Source of the DNA: an uncultured Prevotella sp.
GTDB lineage: Bacteria > Bacteroidota > Bacteroidia > Bacteroidales > Bacteroidaceae
Reading direction: 5' to 3'
DNA: 64,000 nt
Assembly (NCBI GenBank): GCA_902495455.1
Contig: CABUXJ010000008.1
Coordinates: forward strand, 31,275-95,274
Positions 17,067 through 26,531 of the stretch are shown here, piece by piece. Made by a program: the position numbers and the translations under genes. Position 1 is the stretch's first letter. Every line of letters begins with the position of its first letter. The notes under the pieces were generated by a model. It was given only the letters and a program-made list of their open reading frames with translations. It was not told where the DNA came from and did not search any database.

Positions 17067-17110
17067 TCGCGGGGCACGCAGCCATGTATCTGTGAAAAGA
17101 AAAAGATAAC

Positions 17111-17145
17111 AAAAAGGCTCGTCGCAAACTGCGACGGGCCTTTTT
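17111..17145 (+). terminator. trp attenuator terminator
   Basis: AAAAAGGCTCGTCGCA and TGCGACGGGCCTTTTT form a GC-rich hairpin ending in a U tract, 45 nt after the leader stop and 57 nt before trpB. It acts with the trpL hairpin as a transcription attenuator. Confidence 0.9.
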
Positions 17146-17201
17146 AAGTAAAAACGGGCGGAAACCCGACAAACGAAGAAAGTAAACAAAAGACAAAAGA
17201 T

Positions 17202-18416
17202 ATGGAAAAGAAAAAGACATTCCTTGTGGACGAAAGAGGATTTTATGGCGAGTACGGCGGAGCTTACGTACCGGAAATCCTCTATGCGACGGTGGAAAAT
17301 CTGAAGCGTAGTTATCTCCCGATATTGGAGTCAGAGGAGTTTCGCAGCGAATATATGCAGCTGTTGAGAGACTATGTCGGACGCCCGTCGCCGCTCTATT
17401 ACGCACGCCGGATGAGCGAGAAGTACGGATGCCGGCTATATCTCAAGCGCGAGGATCTCAACCACACGGGTGCCCACAAGATAAACAACACCGTCGGTCA
17501 GATACTTCTGGCGAAGAAGATGGGCAAGCGGCGCATCATCGCCGAGACGGGAGCCGGCCAGCACGGCGTGGCCACGGCAACAGTATGCGCACTGATGGAT
17601 ATGCCGTGCGTGGTCTATCAGGGAGCACTGGACGTCGAACGACAGCACTCCAACGTGGAGCGCATGAGGATGTTGGGCGCTGAGGTGAGACCGGTGCGCA
17701 CGGGCAACATGACGCTCAAGGACGCCACGAACGAGGCCATACGCGACTGGTGCTGCCATCCGCAGGACACCTTTTATATAATAGGGTCGACAGTTGGTCC
17801 TCACCCCTACCCCGACATGGTCGCAAGACTGCAGAGCATCATCTCGGAAGAGATCAAGGAACAACTCAAGGAGAAAATAGGCCGCGACTATCCCAACTAT
17901 CTCATGGCCTGCGTGGGCGGCGGTTCCAACGCGGCCGGAACGATTTACCACTACATCGATGACGAGCGCGTCAACATCGTGCTGGCCGAAGCTGGAGGAC
18001 TGGGCGCCGACACAGAGCACACGGCGGCCACGATACACCGCGGACGCCTCGGAATCCTGCACGGTTCGCGCACGCTGGTCATGCAGACTCCCGACGGGCA
18101 GATAATGGAGGCGGAGAGCATATCGGCCGGTCTCGACTATCCGGGCATCGGTCCGATGCACGCCAATCTGGCTGCACAACATCGCGCGACGGTATACAGC
18201 ATCAACGATGACGAGGCCATACGAGCCGCCTACGAACTGACACGTCTGGAAGGCATCATCCCCGCATTGGAGAGCGCACATGTCGTCGCGGCCCTCGCAA
18301 AGATGAAGTTCCACCCCGATGACGTTGTCGTGCTGACGGTGAGCGGACGCGGAGACAAAGACGTGGAGACATATTTGGCTAACAAAAACATGGCAGGAGA
18401 ATATGGACAGTTCTAA
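17202..18416 (+). CDS. trpB: Tryptophan synthase beta chain
   Basis: 404 residues, normal length. The PLP lysine lies in HTGAHKINN; the phosphate-binding loop is VGGGSNAAGTIY, and AETGAGQHG and LTVSGRGDKD are present. It condenses indole with serine to tryptophan in the TrpA2B2 complex. It is first in the operon, the Bacteroidetes order trpBEGDCFA, and overlaps trpE by 14 bp. Confidence 0.97.
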   Translation: MEKKKTFLVDERGFYGEYGGAYVPEILYATVENLKRSYLPILESEEFRSEYMQLLRDYVGRPSPLYYARRMSEKYGCRLYLKREDLNHTGAHKINNTVGQILLAKKMGKRRIIAETGAGQHGVATATVCALMDMPCVVYQGALDVERQHSNVERMRMLGAEVRPVRTGNMTLKDATNEAIRDWCCHPQDTFYIIGSTVGPHPYPDMVARLQSIISEEIKEQLKEKIGRDYPNYLMACVGGGSNAAGTIYHYIDDERVNIVLAEAGGLGADTEHTAATIHRGRLGILHGSRTLVMQTPDGQIMEAESISAGLDYPGIGPMHANLAAQHRATVYSINDDEAIRAAYELTRLEGIIPALESAHVVAALAKMKFHPDDVVVLTVSGRGDKDVETYLANKNMAGEYGQF

Positions 18417-19800
18417 ATTCAAATACAAGACAGCGTCGCGCACCATTCTTGCCGACCTTTATACACCCGTCGGAGTCTACATGAGGCTGCGCGACCTGTA
18501 TCCGCAGAGCGCTCTGATGGAATGTTCGGACTATCACGACGCAAACAACAGTCGCTCGTTCATCGGTATCTGCCCAATCGCAAGCGTGGCAATCAGTCAT
18601 GGCGAGGCCATCTGCAACTATCCCGACGGAAGCCGCACGGTGCGCGCCGTCGATGACAATTACCGTGTCGACATGGCCATCAATGATTTTCTCGGCCGTT
18701 TCGACGTGACGGGCGACTATGCGGATGTCTGCGGGCTCTACGGATATACGTCGTTCAACGCCGTCCGCTACTTCGAGCATATCGGTGTCAAGGACGCCAC
18801 GGCCGACAAGAACGACGCTCCGGACATGCTCTACATCCTCTACCGCGACATCATCATGTTCGACCATTTCAACAACCGCCTGACCGTCATCACACTCGGG
18901 GACAGCAAGGAAATCGACCTCATCCTGAAAGCGATGAACAAGGACAACATACGTTCATACGGTTTCCACCCCGTCGGCGAGACGACATCGCCGTTGACAG
19001 ACGAGGAGCACAAGGGCAACATACGCCGCGGCATCGCTCACTGTCTGCGGGGAGATGTATTCCAGATTGTACTTTCACGTCGGTTTGTCCAGCGCTACGA
19101 GGGCGACGACTTCAAACTCTACCGCGCCCTGCGCTCAATCAATCCCTCGCCGTATCTGTTCTATTTCGATTTCGGCGGCTTCCGCATCTTCGGCTCGTCA
19201 CCGGAGACTCATTGCCGCATCGAGGGACGACGCGCCTACATCGACCCGATAGCCGGAACGACGCGCCGGACGGGCGACGCCGAAACAGACCGGCGCAACG
19301 CCGAATATCTGCGCAACGACCCGAAAGAAAACGCCGAACACGTAATGCTGGTCGATTTGGCCCGAAACGATCTGAGCCGCAACTGCCACGGCGTGAAGGT
19401 TGACTTTTATAAGGACATGCAATACTACTCCCACGTCATCCATCTCGTTTCCCGTGTCAGCGGAGAACTCGACGCCGGGGCCGACCCCGTGAAGGCGTTT
19501 ATCGACACGTTCCCCGCCGGAACGCTCTCGGGAGCACCCAAGGTGAGGGCCATGCAACTCATAAGTGAATACGAGCCCCACTGCCGCGGTGCTTACGGAG
19601 GCTGCATCGGATTCATCGGACTCAACGGCTCACTCAACCAGGCCATCACCATCCGCACCTTCGTCTCCCGCAACGGTGAACTGTGGTTTCAAGCGGGAGG
19701 CGGTATCGTAGCCAAGAGCGATGAGGAATATGAACTTCAGGAGGTCAACAACAAGCTCGGAGCGCTCCGCAAAGCGATAATGATGGCCGAGGGCATGTAG
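18403..19800 (+). CDS. trpE: Anthranilate synthase component I
   Basis: 465 residues. The N-terminal regulatory segment contains ALMECSD, where the LLES tryptophan-binding motif of other TrpEs lies. The chorismate-binding domain shows RFVQRYEGDDFKLYRALRSI, FGSSPETH, PIAGTTRRTGD, and the signature PAGTLSGAPKVRAM. It converts chorismate and ammonia (supplied by TrpG) to anthranilate, and is normally feedback-inhibited by Trp. It overlaps trpB by 14 bp and is followed by a 66-bp CCCAT-rich spacer. Confidence 0.96.
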   Translation: MDSSKFKYKTASRTILADLYTPVGVYMRLRDLYPQSALMECSDYHDANNSRSFIGICPIASVAISHGEAICNYPDGSRTVRAVDDNYRVDMAINDFLGRFDVTGDYADVCGLYGYTSFNAVRYFEHIGVKDATADKNDAPDMLYILYRDIIMFDHFNNRLTVITLGDSKEIDLILKAMNKDNIRSYGFHPVGETTSPLTDEEHKGNIRRGIAHCLRGDVFQIVLSRRFVQRYEGDDFKLYRALRSINPSPYLFYFDFGGFRIFGSSPETHCRIEGRRAYIDPIAGTTRRTGDAETDRRNAEYLRNDPKENAEHVMLVDLARNDLSRNCHGVKVDFYKDMQYYSHVIHLVSRVSGELDAGADPVKAFIDTFPAGTLSGAPKVRAMQLISEYEPHCRGAYGGCIGFIGLNGSLNQAITIRTFVSRNGELWFQAGGGIVAKSDEEYELQEVNNKLGALRKAIMMAEGM

Positions 19801-19866
19801 CTCTTCCATTCATCATTCCCATTACTCCCATAAACTCCCATCCCTCCCATAAAAAGAAAAGACGAT
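19801..19866 (+). other. CCCAT-rich spacer between trpE and trpG
   Basis: The pyrimidine-rich spacer repeats TCCCAT several times (ATTCCCATTACTCCCATAAA). Similar CCCAT-rich spacers precede trpD (20449-20518) and the first pectate lyase (32991-33028). Confidence 0.5.
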
Positions 19867-20448
19867 ATGAAAATAGTCATCATAGACAACTACGATTCCT
19901 TCACATACAATCTCTGTCATCTCGTGAAAGAGCTTGGCGCCGATGTCACCGTGCTCCGCAACGACTGCTTCAAGATCTCCGAATTGGAACGTTTCGACAA
20001 AATTATCCTTAGCCCTGGACCGGGAATACCGTCCGAAGCCGGACTGCTCATGGACGTAATACGCACATACGCCGGCCGCAAACCGATGCTCGGCGTTTGT
20101 CTCGGACATCAGGCCATCGGCGAAGTGTTCGGCGCACGGCTCGAAAACCTGAGCGATGTGTTCCACGGTGTGGCCACCGAAGGCACGCAGTCGGGTCTTG
20201 ACCCCATCTTTGCAGGACTGCCACGGCGCATAACGATGGGGCGATACCACTCTTGGGTGGTCAGCAAAGAAGCGTTTCCGCCTTGCCTTGAGATTACAGC
20301 CGAAAGTGACGAAGGCCAGATTATGGCTTTGCGCCACCGCGAATACGACATACACGGCATCCAGTTTCATCCCGAAAGCGTGTTGACCCCTGACGGACGC
20401 ACAATCATCGGCAACTGGATGAACAGTGACACCCATACCGTCCATTAG
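19867..20448 (+). CDS. trpG: Anthranilate synthase glutamine amidotransferase
   Basis: 193 residues, a stand-alone class I amidotransferase. The oxyanion region is SPGPGIPSEAG, the nucleophile Cys is in GVCLGHQAIGE, and the His/Glu pair is in GIQFHPESVLTPDG. It hydrolyses glutamine to supply ammonia to TrpE. Fusion to TrpD, seen in enterobacteria, is absent here. Confidence 0.95.
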   Translation: MKIVIIDNYDSFTYNLCHLVKELGADVTVLRNDCFKISELERFDKIILSPGPGIPSEAGLLMDVIRTYAGRKPMLGVCLGHQAIGEVFGARLENLSDVFHGVATEGTQSGLDPIFAGLPRRITMGRYHSWVVSKEAFPPCLEITAESDEGQIMALRHREYDIHGIQFHPESVLTPDGRTIIGNWMNSDTHTVH

Positions 20449-20518
20449 TCCCATATCATCCCATTCCTACCAGAATAACCCGGAGTCTCCCATAAAGACT
20501 CCCATAAACAACCTCATT

Positions 20519-21517
20519 ATGAAAGAGATACTCAACCGAATACTCAATCACGAGGAACTGACCCGCGAAGAAACGAAGGCCATCCTCATCGGAATAACAA
20601 AAGAACAATATCCCGCCGAACAGATAACGGCGCTGCTGACCGGTCTTCAGATGCGCGGCATCACCGTCGACGAACTGCTCGGTTTCCGTGACGGCATACT
20701 CGAAACAGGCGTTCCCGTGCCGCTTGACTGCGAACGATATATCGACGTTGTCGGCACGGGTGGTGACCGAAAGAACACGTTCAACATCTCCACGACGGCC
20801 TGCTTTGTCATCGCCGGAGCCGGATATAAGGTCGCCAAGCACGGCAACTACTCTGCCACGAGTATCAGCGGAGCATCCAATGTCATCGCTTCCCACGGTG
20901 TGAAGTTCACCGACGACATCGACCGCCTCAACCGCTGCATCAACGAATGTGGCATCGTCTACCTCCATGCGCAGCTTTTCGCCCGTGCCATGAAGTTTGT
21001 CGGTCCCATCCGAAAGTCCCTTCAATTCCCCACATGCTTCAATCTGCTTGGCCCTATCGTCAATCCGTCGAAGCCCCAATGCCAGCTGCTCGGCGTGGCG
21101 ACGCTCGACCAGATGCGCCTGTACAGCAATGTCTACTGTAAAATCGGCATCGACTACGGCATTGTCAACAGCATCGACGGCTACGACGAGATATCCCTCA
21201 CGGGCGATTTTAAGGTCACGACCAACAGCTATGAACGCATCTTCTCTCCTCAGGACCTCGGATTCGGCATTGCCCGGCCGGAAGAGCTGGTGGCCGGAGC
21301 GACCGAAGAGGAGGCCGCCCGCATCTTTGACAACGTGTTGTCTAATACAGCCCTGCCCGCACAAAAGAACATTGTGCTGGCCAACGCCGCCTTCGGCATA
21401 CAGGTTCTGGAACGCGGAAAGAAATCCATCGACGAGTGCGTGGCCATAGCCCGCGAATCAATCGACAGCGGTCGCGCCATGAAAACATTCCATAAGTTTG
21501 TCGAACTCAACTCATAA
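20519..21517 (+). CDS. trpD: Anthranilate phosphoribosyltransferase
   Basis: 332 residues from the ATG at 20519; the in-frame codons upstream are the CCCAT-rich spacer, not protein. The PRPP/anthranilate site is VGTGGDRKNTFNISTTA followed by KHGNYSATSISGASN, where other TrpDs have KHGNRSVSS. LGPIVNPSKP is also characteristic. It forms N-phosphoribosyl-anthranilate. Three bases separate it from trpC. Confidence 0.95.
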   Translation: MKEILNRILNHEELTREETKAILIGITKEQYPAEQITALLTGLQMRGITVDELLGFRDGILETGVPVPLDCERYIDVVGTGGDRKNTFNISTTACFVIAGAGYKVAKHGNYSATSISGASNVIASHGVKFTDDIDRLNRCINECGIVYLHAQLFARAMKFVGPIRKSLQFPTCFNLLGPIVNPSKPQCQLLGVATLDQMRLYSNVYCKIGIDYGIVNSIDGYDEISLTGDFKVTTNSYERIFSPQDLGFGIARPEELVAGATEEEAARIFDNVLSNTALPAQKNIVLANAAFGIQVLERGKKSIDECVAIARESIDSGRAMKTFHKFVELNS

Positions 21518-21520
21518 GAC

Positions 21521-22333
21521 ATGAAAGACGTACTCGAAGAGATTGTCGCGTGGAAGCGCATTGAAGTCGACCGGATGAAACAAGTACTGCCGGAGCGAGA
21601 CATTCACGCCCGTGTCGAGCGCATGCTCGGCAGCCATGTCCCCTCCATGAAGGCCGCACTGACGGATTCCGACTCCGGTATCATAGCCGAATTCAAGCGC
21701 AAGTCGCCCTCCAAAGGATGGATCAAGGAATACGGCCGGGCCGACGATATACCGTTGGCATACCAGCAAAACGGTGCCGCGGCCGTCAGCATACTCACCG
21801 ACGAAAGGTTTTTCGGCGGTTGCGACGACTTCATCCGCGAGGCATGTGATGCCGGAGTGACCATACCCATATTATATAAGAACTTCGTTATAGACGAATA
21901 TCAGCTGTTTCAAGCCCGCCTTTGCGGCGCTTCAGCCGTGCTCCTGATTGCCGCCGACCTATCGAAAGCAGAATGTCGGCAACTCACCCGCACCGCCCAC
22001 GAACTTCAGTTGGAAGTTCTTTTGGAGATGCACAGCGAGGAAGAGACGGAATATGCGGACATCGAACCTGACATCTGCGGCATCAACAACCGCAATCTCG
22101 GATCGTTCGTGACCGACGTCCAGAACTCTTTCCGCTTGGCTCGGCACCTTCCCGCAGACGCCGTCAAGGTAAGCGAAAGCGGCATTTCCGATCCCGAGAC
22201 AGTACGAAATCTGCGTCTTGCGGGCTACCGCGGCTTCCTGATAGGCGAAAATTTCATGCACACGGCCTCTCCGGGCAATTCCCTTAACGACTTCATATCA
22301 CAACTTCATCAACCCCAAAATCCACTTCTATGA
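21521..22333 (+). CDS. trpC: Indole-3-glycerol phosphate synthase
   Basis: 270 residues, TIM barrel. Family motifs include IIAEFKRKSPSKGWI, VSILTDERFFGG, LYKNFVIDEYQ, ICGINNRNLGSF and KVSESGISDPETV, where the Lys, Glu and Ser residues serve catalysis. It closes the indole ring from CdRP. It is not fused to TrpF and overlaps trpF by four bases (ATGA), so translation is coupled. Confidence 0.96.
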   Translation: MKDVLEEIVAWKRIEVDRMKQVLPERDIHARVERMLGSHVPSMKAALTDSDSGIIAEFKRKSPSKGWIKEYGRADDIPLAYQQNGAAAVSILTDERFFGGCDDFIREACDAGVTIPILYKNFVIDEYQLFQARLCGASAVLLIAADLSKAECRQLTRTAHELQLEVLLEMHSEEETEYADIEPDICGINNRNLGSFVTDVQNSFRLARHLPADAVKVSESGISDPETVRNLRLAGYRGFLIGENFMHTASPGNSLNDFISQLHQPQNPLL

Positions 22334-23037
22334 TTATCAAAGTATGCGGCATGCGCGACGGTGCCAATATCCGCGATGTCATTTCACTCGGCATCGACTG
22401 GATTGGAATGATCTTCTGGTCCGGTTCTCCGCGCCATGTCAGTATGATTCCGACCCATGCCGGCATCATCCCCGATCGCGGTTCGCTCGACACCCAGTGT
22501 GCCGATAACAGTTTCAAACGTGTCGGTGTTTTCGTCGACGACATGCCACAGACCATCATCACCCGCGTCGTCAACTACCGTTTGGACCTCATACAGCTCC
22601 ACGGCAACGAGACACCGACGATGATTCGCAATCTCCGCGCTACACTCGACCCGGACATCCGACCGGGCATAAAGTTCATTAAAGCCATCAGCGTGGCCTC
22701 GCCCGAAGACATTGCCAAATGCCACGACTATGAAGATTGCGTCGACTACTTCCTTTTCGACACCCGTTGCACATGCGTCGGAGGCAGCGGTCGACAATTC
22801 GACTGGTCAATATTGAACGGCTATGACGGTTCGCGGCCGTTCCTCCTAAGCGGCGGCATCGGCCCAGACGACGCCAAAATGGTTGCCAAGTTCACTCATC
22901 CCATGTTCGCCGGCATTGATCTCAACTCACGCTTTGAGACCGAGCCGGGCATGAAGGATGTCACACTGCTCAGCAAATTCATAAGCGAAATAAGGTGTAC
23001 CGGAAATAACAACAAACGATATGAACAAGATCAATAA
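22330..23037 (+). CDS. trpF: Phosphoribosylanthranilate isomerase
   Basis: 235 residues, somewhat longer than the usual ~205. It begins MIIKVCGMRDGANI with the catalytic Cys in KVCGM. Later motifs are LIQLHGNE, FLFDTRCTCVGGSGRQFDWS (with the general-acid Asp) and FLLSGGIGPDD. It isomerises PRA to CdRP. The extra length lies in the middle loop (PTHAGIIPDRGSL). It overlaps trpA by 17 bp. Confidence 0.95.
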   Translation: MIIKVCGMRDGANIRDVISLGIDWIGMIFWSGSPRHVSMIPTHAGIIPDRGSLDTQCADNSFKRVGVFVDDMPQTIITRVVNYRLDLIQLHGNETPTMIRNLRATLDPDIRPGIKFIKAISVASPEDIAKCHDYEDCVDYFLFDTRCTCVGGSGRQFDWSILNGYDGSRPFLLSGGIGPDDAKMVAKFTHPMFAGIDLNSRFETEPGMKDVTLLSKFISEIRCTGNNNKRYEQDQ

Positions 23038-23797
23038 ACTATTCTCAGAAAGTAAGGACCGCAAACTGTTGTCGCTTTACTTCTGCGCCGGCTGCCCCAC
23101 CCTCGACAGCACCGCCGATGTCATCCTCAGCATGCAGCGCCGCGGCATCGACATGATTGAAGTGGGCATACCGTTCAGTGACCCGATGGCCGACGGGCCG
23201 GTCATTCAGGATGCCGCCACATGCGCATTGCGCAATGGAATGAGCCTCCGTCTGATATTCAGTCAGCTGAAAGAAATAAAGGACGAGGTTCACATCCCAC
23301 TCATACTGATGGGCTACTTCAACCCCATCATGCAGTACGGAGTGGAGAACTTCTGCCGCAGTTGCGTCGAGTGCGGCGTTTCCGGCGCCATCATCCCCGA
23401 CCTGCCGTTCAAGGACTACATGGAAGAAGTCAAACCGGTTGCCGACCGTTACGACCTGCGCATCATCATGCTCATCACCCCCGAGACAAGCGAGGAGCGC
23501 ATACGCTTCATAGACGACCATACCGACGGTTTCATCTACATGGTCTCTTCGGCCGCCACCACCGGTGCGCAGAAGAGTTTCGACGAAACCAAACAGGAGT
23601 ATTTCCGCCGAATCAACGCCATGCAGCTCCGCAATCCACGCATGATCGGCTTCGGAATCTCCAACCGTCAGACGCTCGAGAGTTCGCAGCAGAATGCCGC
23701 AGGAGCCATCATCGGCAGCAAATTCGTCACACTGCTCAACGAGAGCAAAGATGCGGACGAGGCGTTAGACAAGCTGTTTGACGCACTAAACAATTAA
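23021..23797 (+). CDS. trpA: Tryptophan synthase alpha chain
   Basis: 258 residues, TIM barrel. The catalytic Glu is in MIEVGIPFSDPMADGPVIQ, the Asp in GAIIPDLPF, and the phosphate site in GFGISNRQT and GAIIGSKFV. It cleaves indole-3-glycerol phosphate to indole for TrpB. It is last in the operon; its stop overlaps the stop of the convergent membrane-protein gene. Confidence 0.96.
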   Translation: MNKINKLFSESKDRKLLSLYFCAGCPTLDSTADVILSMQRRGIDMIEVGIPFSDPMADGPVIQDAATCALRNGMSLRLIFSQLKEIKDEVHIPLILMGYFNPIMQYGVENFCRSCVECGVSGAIIPDLPFKDYMEEVKPVADRYDLRIIMLITPETSEERIRFIDDHTDGFIYMVSSAATTGAQKSFDETKQEYFRRINAMQLRNPRMIGFGISNRQTLESSQQNAAGAIIGSKFVTLLNESKDADEALDKLFDALNN

Positions 23798-23928
23798 AGT
23801 GAAGAACGAAGAGGGAAGAGTGAAGAATTTGCTACCGCCGTTCCAACTTCGCCCTCACTCTGCCCCGTGAGAACGGCGGCAGCAAATTCTTCACTCTTCC
23901 CTCTTCCCTCTTCGTTCTTCACTTTAAT
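23793..23928. repeat. Long inverted repeat between trpA and the membrane-protein gene
   Basis: Left arm 23793-23843 pairs with right arm 23871-23928, with one mismatch and one extra CCCTCTT in the right arm. It contains GAAGAGTGAAGAAT, whose complement is the 14-bp unit of the tandem array at 26530-26641. It probably ends transcription from both sides. Confidence 0.85.
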
Positions 23929-25605
23929 TTCCATATATTTTATTCTCCTCGTGATATTCGACAGCGGCACGGCAAAGATGAGATATGTCCTTCCGCAGAT
24001 GTCCACAGTCTTGAATTTCTGTTCCGGCATATCATAGACATCACTTCTGTATATCAGGAAACGCTTGTAAAACGGTATCGTTTCCGGCCGCTCTTCGTTC
24101 AGTATAAAACGCAGCAAAGCGACCCGTCGGCCTTGCGGGAGGCGCATCACGGCAATGTCGCCGCGACAGTCCGTGGCCAATCGCACGTATGCCGCCGTGT
24201 CGTTTTCCATCTTCTCCACCACATCTTCAGGCAGATAGACCACCCGCCGCTTACCGTAGAGGGCGGCCGCACTGCGCAGGTTAATGTCGTCAGCATCAAA
24301 ACCTTGATAGCAGGTGTTGAAACCAAACACTACTGAGGGCAACACATATCTGTCTACAAGGGCATCAAACATCGCCGAACCGGTCTTGCGGAGCTGCCGG
24401 ACCTTCACCGTTTCGGTCGAAACATTCTGTTGTTGAACCATCTGATAGCGATAGTTGCGACCGTTTTCCCATGCTTCACCAGCCACGGCCACCGTCACTG
24501 CCGTCATTATCGCCACGCCGCCGACAGCCAACACCCGTCCCTTACGCCACGGAGCGAGGCGCAAGAGCAAGCTCACGAGCAGCAGAGAGGAGAGGAAATC
24601 GAGGTGGAAGCACACCCTTTCGGCCGTCTGACCGCAAACGAAGACAAGCCCGGCCGCGGGCAACAGCGCACTATAAACCACATAGTGACGCCGCAACTCG
24701 CCAGAAAGGACATCCCGCCGTCTGAACCAAGCCACGGTTGCAACGGCCAAGAGCAACCACGTGATGCGCATGGAGAAGACAAGGTTCATCCCTCCGATGA
24801 CAATCCTGATCAAAAACGACATACCGCCGGTGTCCGCCCGTCCTATCGTTGCGGGAGAAAAGGCACACAGCATGGAGCCTACGATAAAGCCCGCCACGGC
24901 CGGCAAGGCCGCACTCGACATCACCCTGCGGCGTTCTCTCACCATCCAAACCGCCAGTCCGAAGGACAGCGGGAGCGTCAAGGCCTCGTGCGTCCAGCCC
25001 GCGAGCAATGCCAGAGGAGCGGCAAGATAGGCGGCCGCAGTGAGTCGTCGCCGTTCCACCTTATAAAAATATGTGAGAAAGAGCAACACGCCGACAGCCG
25101 TCCACATGTAGTTGACGCACCCCAACGTCCACAGGAACACGTCGCGGAAGCCCGGCATGAAGACATAAAACAGGAAGACAAAGAGGAACACGGATATATT
25201 GAAATCCGACCGGGACCGGTTTCTGTCCGTTCGCCGCACACTGAGATAGGATTGTCGTCGGGAATAGTCCACGGTGACAAACCGTGCACTCAACAAGACC
25301 AGCACGCAAAAGAGCACCGTGTTGACGACGTCGGCAACGTCCTCGCCGACGAAAGCCAGGACAGCCTGCGCCACTGCGTGCACCACGATGCGTCCGTTGG
25401 TGACAAAATAATGGACTCTCTGCGACTCGATGATATCGTCCCATGACGTGACCGGACGTCGGGGCAACGTCAGATCATTCTCATCTTCGACCCACACACA
25501 GCGATAGACGACGTCGTCCATCAGCGTGAGCGGTGTCATGCGGTTGAGAAACAACATCACCGCCGCCGTCACGACAATCAAGAGCCACGCCCATCTGGTC
25601 TTCAT
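23794..25605 (-). CDS. Polytopic membrane protein, probable GT-C-type glycosyltransferase (DUF6056-like)
   Basis: 603 residues with about ten hydrophobic helices between residues 8 and 370, then a soluble domain. After the first helix comes LTLMDDVVYR; paired acidic residues in the first external loop are typical of GT-C transferases using polyprenyl-phosphate sugars. It is translationally coupled (ATGA, 25602-25605) to a GtrB-like gene and lies after a GtrA-like gene. In Gtr systems this third slot holds the transferase that moves glucose onto surface polysaccharide, so I infer that role. The last ~40 residues (from about KVKNEEGRGKSEE) are encoded entirely by the inverted repeat at 23793-23928 and look like an accretion, not family sequence. 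Confidence 0.8.
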   Translation of the reverse strand: MKTRWAWLLIVVTAAVMLFLNRMTPLTLMDDVVYRCVWVEDENDLTLPRRPVTSWDDIIESQRVHYFVTNGRIVVHAVAQAVLAFVGEDVADVVNTVLFCVLVLLSARFVTVDYSRRQSYLSVRRTDRNRSRSDFNISVFLFVFLFYVFMPGFRDVFLWTLGCVNYMWTAVGVLLFLTYFYKVERRRLTAAAYLAAPLALLAGWTHEALTLPLSFGLAVWMVRERRRVMSSAALPAVAGFIVGSMLCAFSPATIGRADTGGMSFLIRIVIGGMNLVFSMRITWLLLAVATVAWFRRRDVLSGELRRHYVVYSALLPAAGLVFVCGQTAERVCFHLDFLSSLLLVSLLLRLAPWRKGRVLAVGGVAIMTAVTVAVAGEAWENGRNYRYQMVQQQNVSTETVKVRQLRKTGSAMFDALVDRYVLPSVVFGFNTCYQGFDADDINLRSAAALYGKRRVVYLPEDVVEKMENDTAAYVRLATDCRGDIAVMRLPQGRRVALLRFILNEERPETIPFYKRFLIYRSDVYDMPEQKFKTVDICGRTYLIFAVPLSNITRRIKYMEIKVKNEEGRGKSEEFAAAVLTGQSEGEVGTAVANSSLFPLRSSL

Positions 25606-26531
25606 ACGCCTTCCTTTTCAGAGATTATATATGCGGGACGGTGTTTCGTCTCGATAAATATGCGGCCGAGGTATTCGCCGATGATGCCGAGCGAGAACAG
25701 CTGCATGCCGCCGAGAAAGAGCACCACGATGATGAGCGTCGGAAATCCCTGGACGGGATCGCCATAGATGATAGTTTTGACGAAGAAGTAGATACTGTAA
25801 GCGATGGCCGCCACCGACGACGCCAGTCCGAGTATGGTGGATATGCGCAACGGTGCGACGGTGAAAGAGGTGATGCCGTCGATGGCCAGATTGACCAGTT
25901 TCAGCAGGTCCCACGACGACTTTCCGGCGGCACGGTCCTGCTGCTCGAATGTGATTTCCGCCTTACGGAATCCCATCCAGCAGAACATACCTTTCGTATA
26001 TCGTTGCGTCTCCCGCATGGTCCGCAGAGCCTCGACACACTTGCAGTCCAACAGCCGGAAGTCACCGACATTCTCCAGCACCTCCACGTCCGTCACCTTC
26101 TGCAACATCCGGTAGTAGAGCAGGGACAGGCGGCGGCGCCACCACGGTTCGCGTCCGCGCGTGACTCGCCGCGCATAGACATCCTCATAGCCCTCTTCCC
26201 ACAGACGGAGCATGTCGGGGATGAGCGACGGCGGATGCTGCAGGTCGGCATCGATTATGACGAGACAGTCGCCGCGGGCATTGTCAAAACCGGCCAGCAT
26301 GGCACTCTCCTTACCGAAATTTCTCGACAGACTCACGTAGCAGACCCTGACGTCCGACTGTCTCAGTTCGCGCATCACGCCGAGAGTGTCGTCGCTACTG
26401 CCGTCATCGACCAGAAGTATCTGCCACATATAGTCGGTCTGACTGTCCATCAGCCGCCGCAGTTCGCCGTAGAGTAACGGCAACGATGCCTCCTCATTGT
26501 GACAAGGCACAAGTATAGTCACTTTCTTCAT
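25602..26531 (-). CDS. GT2 polyprenyl-phosphate glycosyltransferase (GtrB/DPM1-like)
   Basis: 309 residues. The GT2 domain (about 5-230) has VPCHNEEASLPLLYGEL, LLVDDGSSDDT, DADLQHPP (the DXD-type metal site) and GDFRLLDCKC. Two C-terminal membrane helices (about 235-260 and 270-290) are as in GtrB and YfdH. It transfers a sugar from an NDP donor to undecaprenyl phosphate on the cytoplasmic face. It lies between gtrA-like and DUF6056-like genes, all on the minus strand. The sugar (glucose is usual) is an inference from the family. Confidence 0.92.
   Translation of the reverse strand: MKKVTILVPCHNEEASLPLLYGELRRLMDSQTDYMWQILLVDDGSSDDTLGVMRELRQSDVRVCYVSLSRNFGKESAMLAGFDNARGDCLVIIDADLQHPPSLIPDMLRLWEEGYEDVYARRVTRGREPWWRRRLSLLYYRMLQKVTDVEVLENVGDFRLLDCKCVEALRTMRETQRYTKGMFCWMGFRKAEITFEQQDRAAGKSSWDLLKLVNLAIDGITSFTVAPLRISTILGLASSVAAIAYSIYFFVKTIIYGDPVQGFPTLIIVVLFLGGMQLFSLGIIGEYLGRIFIETKHRPAYIISEKEGV

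Noticed and set aside
24430..25446. A 338-codon plus-strand frame antisense to the membrane-protein gene
   Set aside because: Composition (Arg/His/Gln-rich, no domain) fits a shadow frame; the minus-strand product has coherent membrane helices.
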